Shown here: positions 23,439 through 32,960 of the stretch, one piece after another
Position numbering within the stretch: position 1 is the stretch's first letter
How the letters are laid out: the number at the start of each line of letters is the position of its first letter
Assembly: GCA_947184155.2 (NCBI GenBank)
Contig: CAMXCT020003669.1
Coordinates: 70,001 to 134,000, forward strand
Direction: 5' to 3'
Length of the DNA stretch: 64,000 nt
DNA from: Cladocopium goreaui
Taxonomy: Eukaryota; Sar; Dinophyceae; Suessiales; Symbiodiniaceae
Notes under the pieces: model-generated
What the model was told of the DNA's origin: nothing
The model's database searches: none
What the model saw: the letters and a program-made list of their open reading frames with translations, nothing else
Program-made: the position numbers and the translations under genes

Positions 23439-26400
23439 CTGTTTCGCTGTTTCGCATGCGCCCGGCAAAGGTGGCAGTCGGCAGCTTCCAGAGCTACTTT
23501 TCTAAGGGCTTCAGAAAGCAACGGATGCGCCGTTTGTGAGCCGCGGCGGCTGGATGACAGCTAGATTTTCTTGTAGGGTCAGAAAGTGACGTTAGGCACT
23601 GGGGGCCGTTGCCCGGAGGCCCGGTCCGTCCCTCAGGGCCCTGCTGTTTCGCTGTTTCGCATGCGCCCGGCAAAGGTGGCAGCCGGCAGCTTCCAGAGCT
23701 AGTTTTCTAAGGGCTTCAGAAAGCAACGTTAGGCAGTGGCGCCTGGCCTTGGGGCACGCGGTTGGGACCAGCAGGCCCTGCTGTTTCGCTGTTTCGCATG
23801 CGCCCGGCAAAGGTGGCAGTCGGCAGCTTCCAGAGCTACTTTTCTAAGGGCTTCAGAAAGCAACGGATGCGCCGTTTGTGAGCTGCGGCGGCTGGAAGAC
23901 AGCTAGATTTTCTTGCAGGGTCAGAAAGTGACGTTAGGCACTGGGGGCCGTTGCCCGGAGGCCCGGTCCGTCCCTCAGGGCCCTGCTGTTTCGCTGTTTC
24001 GCATGCGCCCGGCAAAGGTGGCAGTCGGCAGCTTCCAGAGCTACTTTCCTAAGGGCTTCAGAAAGCAACGGATGCGCCGTTTGTGAGCCGCGGCGGCTGG
24101 AAGACAGCTAGATTTTCTTGTAGGGTCAGAAAGTGACGTTAGGCAGTGGAGACCGTTGCCCGGAGGCCCGGTCCGTCCCTCAGGGCCCTGCTGTTTCGCT
24201 GTTTCGCAGCCGGCAGCTCTCAGAGCTATACTTTTCTAAGGGCTTCAGAAAGCAACGTTAGGCACTGGCGCCTGGCCTTGGGACACGTGGTTGGGACCAG
24301 CAGGCCCTGCTGTTGCGCTGTTTCGCATGCGCCCGGCAAAGGTGGCAGCCGGCAGCTTCTAGAGCTACTTTTCAAAGGGTTTCCGAACGCGTCGTTAGCC
24401 AGAGCTAGTTTTCTAAGGGCTTCAGAAAGCAACGTTAGGCAGTGGCGCCTGGCCTTGGGACACGCGGTTGGGACCAGCAGGCCCTGCTGTTTCGCTGTTT
24501 CGCATGCGCCCGGCAAAGGTGGCAGTCGGCAGCTTCCAGAGCTACTTTTCTAAGGGCTTCAGAAAGCAACGGATGCGCCGTTTGTGAGCTGCGGCGGCTG
24601 GAAGACAGCTAGATTTTCTTGTAAGGTCAGAAAGTGACGTTAGGCAGTGGGGGCCGTTGCCCGGAGGCCCGGTCCGTCCCTCAGGGCCCTGCTGTTTCGC
24701 TGTTTCGCATGCGCCCGGCAAAGGTGGCAGCCGGCAGCTTCCAGAGCTACTTTTCTAAGGGCTTCAGAAAGCAACGTTAGGCAGTGGCGCCTGGCCTTGG
24801 GACACGCGGTTGGACCAGCAGGCCCTGCTGTTTCGCTGTTTCGCATGCGCCCGGCAAAGGTGGCAGCCGGCAGCTTCCAGAGCTACTTTTCTAAGGGCTT
24901 CAGAAAGCAACGTTAGGCAGTGGAGCCTGGCCTTGGGACACGCGGTTGGGACCAGCAGGCCCTGCTATTTCGCTGTTTCGCATGCGCCCGGCAAAGGTGG
25001 CAGCCGGCAGCTTCCAAAGCGGGAACAGCAGGCCCTGCTGTTTCGCTGTTTCGCATGCGCCCGGCAAAGGTGGCAGCCGGCAGCTTCCAGAGCTACTTTT
25101 CTAAGGGCTTCGGAAAGCAACGTTAGGCAGTGGCGCCTGGCCTTGGGACACGCGGTTGGGACCAGCAGGCCCTGCTGTTTCGCTGTTTCGCATGCGCCCG
25201 GCAAAGGTGGCAGTCGGCAGCTTCCAGAGCTACTTTTCTAAGGGCTTCAGAAAGCAACGGATGCGCCGTTTGTGAGCTGCGGCGGCTGGAAGACAGTTAG
25301 ATTTTCTTGTAGGGTCAGAAAGTGACGTTAGGCAGTGGGGGCCGTTGCCCGGAGGCCCGGTCCGTCCCTCAGGGCCCTGCTGTTTCCCTGTTTCGCATGC
25401 GCCCGGCAAAGGTGGCAGTCGGCAGCTTCCAGAGCTACTTTTCTAAGGGCTTCAGAAAGCAACGGATGCGCCGTTTGTGAGCCGCGGCGGCTGGAAGACA
25501 GCTAGATTTTCTTGTAGGGTCAGAAAGTGACGTTAGGCAGTGCAGGCCGTTGCCCGGAGGCCCGGTCCGTCCCTCAGGGCCCTGCTGTTTCGCTGTTTCG
25601 CATGCGTCCGGCAAAGGTGGTGTCGGCAGCTTCCAGAGCTACTTTTCTAAGGGCTTCAGAAAGCAACGGATGCGCCGTTTGTGAGCTGCGGCGGCTGGAA
25701 GACAGCTAGATTTTCTTGTAGGGTCAGAAAGTGACGTTAGGCAGTGGGGGCCGTTGCCCGGAGGCCCGGTCCGTCCCTCAGGGCCCTGCTGTTTCGCTGT
25801 TTCGCATGCGCCCGGCAAAAGTGGCAGCCGGCAGCTTCCAGAGCTAGTTTTCTCAGGGCTTCAGAAAGCAACGTTAGGCAGTGGCGCCTGGCCTTGGGAC
25901 ACGCGGTTGGGACCAGCAAGCCCTGCTGTTTCGCTGTTTCGCATGCGCCCGGCAAAGGTGGCAGTCGGCAGCTTCCAGAGCTACTTTGCTAAGGGCTTCA
26001 GAAAGCAACGGATGCGCCGTTTGTGAGCTGCGGCGGCTGGAAGACAGCTAGATTTTCTTGTAGGGTCAGAAAGTGACGTTAGGCAGTGGAGGCCGTTGCC
26101 CGGAGGCCCGGTCCGTCCCTCAGGGCCCTGCTGTTTCGCTGTTTCGCATGCGCCCGGCAAAGGTGGCAGCCGGCAGCTTCCAGAGCTACTTTTCTAAGGG
26201 CTTCAGAAAGCAACGGATGCGCCGTTTGTGAGCTGCGGCGGCTGGAAGACAGCTAGATTTTCTTGTAGGGTCAGAAAGTGACGTTAGGCAGTGGGGGCCG
26301 TTGCCCGGAGGCCCGGTCCGTCCCTCAGGGCCCTGCTGTTTCGCTGTTTCGCATGCGCCCGGCAAAGGTGGCAGTCGGCAGCTTCCAGAGCTACTTTTCT

Positions 26401-27835
26401 AAGGGCTTCAGAAAGCAACGGATGCGCCGTTTGTGAGCCGCGGCGGCTGGAAGACAGCTAGATTTTCTTGTAGGGTCAGAAAGTGACGTTAGGCAGTGGA
26501 GGCCGTTGCCCGGAGGCCCGGTCCGTCCCTCAGGGCCCTGCTGTTTCGCTGTTTCGCATGCGTCCGGCAAAGGTGGCAGTCGGCAGCTTCCAGAGCTACT
26601 TTTCTAAGGGCTTCAGAAAGCAACGGATGCGCCGTTTGTGAGCTGCGGCGGCTGGAAGACAGCTAGATTTTCTTGTAGGGTTGCCCGGAGGCCCGGTCCG
26701 TCCCTCAGGGCCCTGCTGTTTCGCTGTTTCGCATGCGCCCGGCAAAGGTGGCAGCCGGCAGCTTCCAGAGCTAGTTTTCTAAGGGCTTCAGAAAGCAACG
26801 TTAGGCAGTGGCGCCTGGCCTTGGGACACGCGGTTGGGACCAGCAGGCCCTGCTGTTTCGCTGTTTCGCATGCGCCCGGCAAAGGTGGCAGTCGGCAGCT
26901 TCCAGAGCTACTTTGCTAAGGGCTTCAGAAAGCAACGGATGCACCGTTTGTGAGCTGCGGCGGCTGGAAGACAGCTAGATTTTCTTGTAGGGTCAGAAAG
27001 TGACGTTAGGCAGTGGGGGCCGTTGCCCGGAGGCCCGGTCCGTCCCTCAGGGCCCTGCTGTTTCGCTGTTTCGCATGCGCCCGGCAAAGGTGGCAGCCGG
27101 CAGCTTCCAGAGCTAGTTTTCTAAGGGCTTCAAAAAGGAACGTTAGGCAGTGGCGCCTGGCCTTGGGACACGCGGTTGGGACCAGCAGGCCCTGCTGTTT
27201 CGCTGTTTCGCATGCGCCCGGCAAAGGTGGCAGCCGGCAGCTCTCAGAGCTATACTTTTCTAAGGGCTTCAGAAAGCAACGTTAGGCACTGGCGCCTGGC
27301 CTTGGGACACGCGGTTGGGACCAGCAGGCCCTGCTGTTGCGCTGTTTCGCATGCGCCCGGCAAAGGTGGCAGCCGGCAGCTCTCAGAGCTACTTTTCTAA
27401 GGGCTTCAGAAAGCAACGTTAGGCACTGGCGCCTGGCCTTGGGACACGCGGTTGGGACCAGCAGCAGCCCTGCTGTTGCGCTGTTTCGCATGCGCCCGGC
27501 AAAGGTGGCAGCCGGCAGCTTCCAGAGCTACTTTTCTAAGGGCTTCAGAAAGCAACGTTAGGCACTGGCGCCTGGCCTTGGGACACGCGGTTGGGACCAG
27601 CAGGCCCTGCTGTTTCGCTGTTTCGCATGCGCCCGGCAAAGGTGGCAGCCGGCAGCTCCAGAGCTACTTTTCTAAGGGCTTCAGAAACCAACGTTAGGCA
27701 GTGGCGCCTGGCCTTGGGACACGCGGTTGGGACCAGCAGGCCCTGCTGTTGCGCTGTTTCGCATGCGCCCGGCAAAGGTGGCAGCCGGCAGCTTCTAGAG
27801 CTACTTTTCAAAGGGTTTCCGAACGCGTCGTTAGG
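23439..27835. repeat. GC-rich satellite array, two monomer types
   Basis: 27 units begin with CTGTTTCGCTGTTTCGCATG or a close variant, at 23439, 23644, 23781, 23986, 24191, 24310, 24487, 24692, 24828, 24965, 25038, 25175, 25380, 25585, 25789, 25926, 26131, 26336, 26541, 26716, 26853, 27058, 27195, 27334, 27473, 27610 and 27746. Short units are 136-139 bp, long units 204-205 bp. Both types share the first ~80 bp; long units then carry a 68-bp insert and a different 3' end (CGGAGGCCCGGTCCGTC versus CTTGGGACACGCGGTT). Aberrant units are 119, 177, 73 and 175 bp. Frames are open on both strands, but neither unit length is a multiple of 3, so a single protein is unlikely. Confidence 0.95.
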
Positions 27836-27888
27836 ACGGGCCAGGTTCACGCGGCTTGGCCACCTGCCATTGGCTGGTTTTGCATTCC

Positions 27889-27991
27889 CGACACACACGC
27901 ACATACGCCCACATACACACCCACACACACACCCACACACACACACACGCCCACATACACACCCACACACACACACAGAGACACATACACT
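27889..27991. repeat. CA-rich microsatellite
   Basis: About 100 bp of (CA)n with CCCACA and GCCCACAT interruptions, starting ~50 bp after the end of the satellite. Confidence 0.9.
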
Positions 27992-28640
27992 ATATGCCAC
28001 ACTACTCCCCAGATCTCCCCATAAATGCCTCTCTGCGAGGCCCTCCCTGTTCAGGAGTTTATATATATATATATGGCCCCTATTCAGGGCTCTGCTCCCT
28101 GTGCAGGAGACTAATGATCCCTATCCGGTCCTCGGTCACGATGTCCTCCGCTTCTTCGCGTTCTTTTCCAGGGGTCGGCGGCAGGGGGCGTTAGCCCTTA
28201 AATACTTGTCTTTCAGTGTAGACTTTGAAATATGTGCACGAAGTTGTACGAGTTCTGTTCAAAAAAATGTTGATCATTCAATATGAAGTCTGAGTTGTCG
28301 GTGCCTTGTCGGTGCTTGGAATGTGTTTGGATCTACTGATGACGTATTTTGAAGATGAAGGTGATTTCACCGTCATCTGAGCCCAGAAGCGAGATCAAGC
28401 GAGGCAGCTGTTTGTATAGCCAACACAAAAAAAAATGAATGTAGCGTTCCTCGATGTCAGCGCAATGTCAGCGCATCAGGTCCTTCTTTGCTGGTCTGTT
28501 TTTTCACCAACGCCGGGCACTGCAAACTTTGTGCAGCTGTCACTTCTAAACCTCGCGAGAACCGGCTTGTGCTTGTAGCTCGAAAGGGGAAGCGCGCAAA
28601 TTAGGTTGAAGATGGTTGAAGAATATCTGGAAGCCTTAAC

Positions 28641-28698
28641 CAATTCTTTCATTTCTTCTTCTAAAAGCACTGGCCGACACCGCGCTTCTACTGCATTT
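28641..28698 (-). CDS. Short internal exon, acidic helix
   Basis: 58 nt between AATGCAG and GTTAAG on the minus strand: 1 nt plus 19 codons, NAVEARCRPVLLEEEMKEL. A charged helix, similar in character to other exons of the window. Confidence 0.5.
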
Positions 28699-28791
28699 CT
28701 GCATTGGCATGGCTGTTGACAAGGTCTCAAGTGGCCACCACAGCACCTGGTTCTCCTCCAAAGAGCCATGTAGATCTGTGGAAACCCTGAG

Positions 28792-28864
28792 ACTAACGAC
28801 ACTAACGACATACTAACGACATACTAACGACATACTAACGACATACTAACGACATACTAACGAC
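28792..28864. repeat. 11-bp tandem repeat ACTAACGACAT
   Basis: Seven head-to-tail copies of ACTAACGACAT (the first lacks two bases). Each contains TACTAAC or ACTAAC on the plus strand. Confidence 0.9.
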
Positions 28865-29180
28865 GTTCACTCTATGGGTAGTCTATGGGTCAATAAACAT
28901 TTCCCTCTGACGTGATGCAATCAAACTTTGCTGGATCTTTTGAAGGCATCCCATGCATCGATATGCTATGAGCTCCATGATGCTCTTCTACCCAGTCCTT
29001 CGGATGAGCCCTCAGCCGGTGGGCAGATGTCTCACTGACGAGTAAACCATGTTTAAGAAATAGGAAAATAACGAAAACGAACTTGGAAATGGTTTGCTGT
29101 TTGAAGATGGCTATGCCAAGTGCATTTGAGCCAAAGAAACATAAGAAATTGCCGCAGTTCAATCAGCACTGCTTGAAGGG

Positions 29181-29312
29181 TTCCCCCGGTTCCCCCGGTT
29201 CCCCCGGTTCCCTCCAACCGACTGCGGGAAATCGATCTGAGTGACCAGGCCATGAACCAGCTTGGAATCAAGCTGGGGAACCAACCTCTGCCCTCCTCGC
29301 CCTGGCATCGCA
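29181..29312 (-). CDS. Candidate exon ending in a CCCCCGGTTC tandem
   Basis: The minus strand reads GGQRLVPQLDSKLVHGLVTQ, then IDFPQSVGG, after a GATGCCAG acceptor near 29312. The frame runs into three to four copies of a 10-bp tandem (GGTTCCCCCG on the plus strand, 29178-29214), which may be intron start or exon. Borders uncertain. Confidence 0.4.
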
Positions 29313-29395
29313 TCTATCCGTGTCCATCGTGTCCATCGTGTCACAAGTCTCAAGTCACAATCCGAAACATCGATGGCCGGATGGAAAAAATGGTT

Positions 29396-29493
29396 CCTCT
29401 GGTAATTTAACATAGCTATTGAAAATGACCATTTATAGTGGATTTTCCCATTAAAAAGGGTGATTTTCCATAGCTATGTTAGTTTACCAGAGG
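29396..29493. mobile_element. Foldback / MITE-like inverted repeat
   Basis: CCTCTGGTAATTTAACATAG at 29396 is inverted at 29493 (CCTCTGGTAAACTAACATAG on the other strand), 22 of 24 positions matching. Pairing continues inward with GAAAATGACC / GGTGATTTTC to about 36 bp per arm around a ~27-nt loop. No target-site duplication is evident. Confidence 0.6.
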
Positions 29494-29892
29494 GTAGTTC
29501 CTCTTTCAGAACAGAGTAAACATTACCCAGCCAAGAACACGTGTGTTCGATCAGGAGACATGTGTCAAGGTGAAGACATCAATGGCAAAAGTAGGTAAAG
29601 TACATTATAGCATTAAATTAAATTAAATTAGATTTCATCAGATTTCATATTCTCTCATGTTAATGATGAAACATGATGAACTATGATTAAATATGATGAG
29701 ATATTCAAAAAGATATGAATGGATGGTATGGAAAAATCTCAGGGTGCAGCTTTCCATGGCCTTCCCAGTTTTCTGGAGTTCAGTCTCTGCAGCCAGGTGC
29801 TTCGCTGTTTCGCTTCGCCTCAGCAGAAGGTTGTTGCCAGTGTTTCTACCCTGGCAAGAAGCCCCTTCCACTTCTCCTACAGGCATTTACTG

Positions 29893-29930
29893 TTAGCATA
29901 GTGGTCAGAGGGGGTGGCGGATTTGATCCG
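29893..29930 (+). other. Pol III box-like motif pair (weak)
   Basis: TTAGCATAGTGG matches an A-box as in tRNA D-arms, and GGATTTGATCC 14 nt later resembles a poor B-box. The spacing is too short for a tRNA. A fragment of a tRNA-derived SINE is possible. Confidence 0.2.
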
Positions 29931-30172
29931 GCATGGAGATAAGTTGAAGGATGTTGAAGGTAATATCTCATGTCAACATAGTTTCTGACGCGCGGGTTTT
30001 AGTTTTTGATTCGTAGTTTCTGACGCGCGCATAGTTTCCGACGCGAGGTTTTGTCCTGTCAGTACCATTGCGTGACATTTCCGAGGACCTGAGGACCCGG
30101 CACTTGGGCTAATTCCTCAACGTTCTTGTCTTCTTGCGCGAGAGCGGCCTGACGGTTACAACACGGAGCTGT

Positions 30173-30229
30173 TCACAGCGGTGTCCCGCGTCCAGCCTTC
30201 AACTTCTCCTTTAAGACGTCCACCACTTC
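30173..30229 (-). CDS. Probable 3' terminal exon
   Basis: After a GGGCAAG acceptor the minus strand reads EVVDVLKEKLKAGRGTPL and stops (TGA at 30173), 57 nt in phase 0. It is a compact helical C-terminus; an upstream in-frame stretch VLALRRFSGK may extend the exon. Upstream exons include 30608-30729. Confidence 0.5.
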   Translation of the reverse strand, partial: EVVDVLKEKLKAGRGTPL

Positions 30230-30607
30230 CTTGCCCGAGAATCGCCTCAGCGCCAAGACGGACCATGCCGGACCATGCCGGACCATGCCTCTTGGCAATT
30301 TCCAACTGAGAGTTGTGAACCTGAGATTGACCGAAGTTGCACCCGCTTTCTTTGTTCGCATGAGACGTTACCAAAATAACCGCCTCTTCCCAAAATCTTC
30401 ACGTTGTTTCATCCCTGGCCACTGGCCATTCATCCAGCTCCCTGTATTTGTTGATGTTGTATCTATCATAAATATTTATAGTAATCATCATTGTCATGAA
30501 AGTTGAGCAATCACAGAGTTATCAAGTCATAATCAAAAGCTATTTAAACATATTTAAACTCAAGCTCCTTTTCTAATCGTCAAAACCCTGAATTGTCCAA
30601 CGTCCAC

Positions 30608-30729
30608 GGTGGAAGTTCTCCGAGGCACTCCTCCGCCTGGCGCCGGGCCAACGCGGCCTCCGCTTCGCCCAGCTCCGTGGCCAAGGCGCGGCACTGCGCC
30701 CAGACCTCCGCGCTGCGCTCGCGCAGGTC
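30608..30729 (-). CDS. Internal exon, GC-rich coiled coil
   Basis: 122 nt: DLRERSAEVWAQCRALATEL, then GEAEAALARRQAEECLGELP, 40 codons plus 2 nt. The acceptor is GGTGGAG and the donor CC|GTGGAC. Codon third positions are strongly GC-rich, unlike the flanking introns. The acceptor side has a decamer duplication (CACCGAAATCACCGAAAT). Confidence 0.65.
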
Positions 30730-30929
30730 CTCCACCGAAATCACCGAAATCTCAGGAAAATTCAGGAAATGTCATGAGGAAATGTATAGGAAACACATTG
30801 AAACACAATCAGTCACAATCATATCATGTCACATTTTGAGTTCCTCCAAGGATCACGGAGTCAGACTCGGTTTACAGCAATGTAATTTCATAAATGTTAC
30901 AATTGTTAAATCCCCTCGGGATTCTTAGG

Positions 30930-32376
30930 ACATCTAGGACACAGCTATGTTGAGTTCTGAGAATCCGGTGATGTACATTGCAAACTGCGGCAAATGAGAG
31001 TTCCAAGATGTGTTTATAGTGTTGATGTAACTTGGAAGTCTTTACTAAGACATGTGCACAACATTGCACAACTATGCCCGTAAAGTGAGACGCCATTCAG
31101 GTGCGAATGCTTTCAGACTGAGGGCGACCGGTCCCTCAGCCCTGGAATTCTCTCCTCGCCATCACTGATTTCTCTTCGCGCGCCTGGTGCCTTGGGGTGT
31201 TTGGGGAACAGCTGCGAATTCCAAGGCACACCAAGGCACATAGTTCATGAGCGTCATGAGCATCATTCTAGATATGTTTGGTTGATGGTTGATGTTTCAT
31301 CATGTTTCATCTCTTTCTGCCCAAGTTGCGTCCTGAGAAGCCCAAACCCTTTGCAGCTTGTCACGCAGTGCCTTCAGGTGGTTTCAACACTGTTCAAACA
31401 AGTTGAAAAACGAAAGCAGAGCAGCTTCCGACCCTTTTGCTAAAAAGGAGAAGAAAACCAGCATTTTCGAAAAGCAAAAGGAGTGGCATTCCGGCATTCC
31501 ACTTATAAAGATTGCTCCTGAAGTGACTCCGGACTTGAACAGTAATACAGTAACTAGTGGAAATTATATGAAATTATAGGTGGTAGTGAAAGTGAAATGG
31601 TTTAGAACAAATGGACGTGTTGCAGCACAAAGTTCACAAAGTTCCAATTCTGCAGCTCTTGAGCTGCTGTTTCTTGATGTTTCTTGCAGTTTCAAGTCTG
31701 ATCGTTGCAAGGCTCCGGGATCTCCACTGTGCCTGCTCCCGGCGTCGGCCTCCCATGGAATTCAAGGAGAATGGCACAGCGACAAATCTCGTCGCCTTTC
31801 CGCTGTCGGCCTAATTTGCCTCGATCCTCGAAGCACTCAAATCCAACATGTCCAAAAGTTATGGAAAAATGCCTAGACGTTCAAAATGCTGGCTTTTGCT
31901 GAGGTTTGCACGATTTAAATATCATCATATAATATCATATATGATACATAATATTATATCATATCATGATATATATATATAATATTATAATATATTATAC
32001 CATCTTATAAATCTTCAACTTCTCAATTTCTCAATCTTCGCCTTCAGCAACACGCTCCTCAGTGGCCTGACACAAATCCATGGGATCAGCTGTGAGTTGT
32101 GAAACACGTTTGGTCGACCAGGTCTACCACGTTTGGGGTTCGGATGGGTTGATAGCCGCTGATAGCCCACCTGTAGTGCGAGACGATCAGCTGCAGTAGC
32201 TGGGTCCGGCTCCTGACGAAAATATCAAAGACACACTGCAACACTTGGATGATCGATTTATGATTGGTAACATTGGTTTATAACATTGGTTTATAACATG
32301 TTTGTGATTAACATATGTTGACATATTAGTTGACATTATATCACCATCAGTTACCATCAGTTACCATCAGTTCCAC
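30930..32376. other. Unassigned stretch
   Basis: No bounded exon found. It contains an AT tract at about 31915-32010 and small frames of mixed quality on both strands near 31200-31880. Confidence 0.3.
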
Positions 32377-32474
32377 CTGTGGCATCCCCGGTTGCTGTTT
32401 TTGGGGAAGCCACGCCTCTCGGCCTCGAGGCGGTTGTCTCTGAGGTGTTCGGGATCCACCCTCAGTGTGCACAT
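32377..32474 (-). CDS. Internal exon
   Basis: 98 nt between TTTTTCAG and CCACAG|GTGGAAC on the minus strand: MCTLRVDPEHLRDNRLEAER, then RGFPKNSNRGCH, 32 codons plus 2 nt. The intron starts with three copies of AACTGATGGT. Function unknown. Confidence 0.6.
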
Positions 32475-32814
32475 CTGAAAAACATCCCAAACGAAGTTGC
32501 GAAGTGAATGAAGAAATATCAAAGTCAATGTGTATGGAAAATTGTATGTCATTGTCAATATCATTCAGTATGAATTTCTAATTTTTCCAAATGCATATGA
32601 TTCATATATATATATACCTGCTAGACCCTGTGGATCCCAATTCCTAGCCACCATCCAGAAAGTTAACTTTCTCCCAATTTTACTATAAATCACATCCATC
32701 AAATAGATTCACGTCCACATCTTGTGGCCTACGGTATTTCACGTCCATGCTGCATATGCTGATATAACCTGCATATTGTCCTATATTGCTATATACCTTG
32801 GGTTCTTGCATTCT

Positions 32815-32925
32815 GTATATGGTATTTGCATGGTATTTGAATGGTATTTGAATGGTATTTGCATGGTATTTGCATGGTATATGCATGGTATATGCATGGT
32901 ATATGCATGGTATATGCATGGTAGA
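32815..32925. repeat. 12-bp tandem repeat TGCATGGTATTT
   Basis: Nine imperfect copies of (G/A)CATGGTAT(T/A)T(T/G), directly downstream of the last exon of gene C. The frames through it (YHAYTMHIPC on the minus strand) are repeat artefacts. Confidence 0.9.
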
Positions 32926-32960
32926 GACATCCAACCCCTGCTTCCATTGTTCCACACTTT

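Noticed and set aside
23027-23521. Frames of repeated Ser-Val-Cys-Leu residues
   Set aside because: All three minus frames are open because the sequence is a CAGA microsatellite; no gene is implied.
24146-28286. Many 70-230-codon frames in the satellite on both strands
   Set aside because: Unit lengths of 137 and 205 bp are not multiples of 3, so the same DNA is read in shifting frames; frames occur equally on both strands.
28792-28864. CRISPR array
   Set aside because: The repeats are contiguous with no spacers; the other tandem arrays in the window likewise lack spacers.
29118-29140. Relic of the dinoflagellate spliced leader (TTTGGCTCAAA on the minus strand)
   Set aside because: Only the common core matches; the upstream leader bases are absent, so chance is likely. 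No other leader relic was found in the window.
29893-29930. tRNA gene
   Set aside because: A-box-like and B-box-like words are only 14 nt apart and no acceptor stem pairs.
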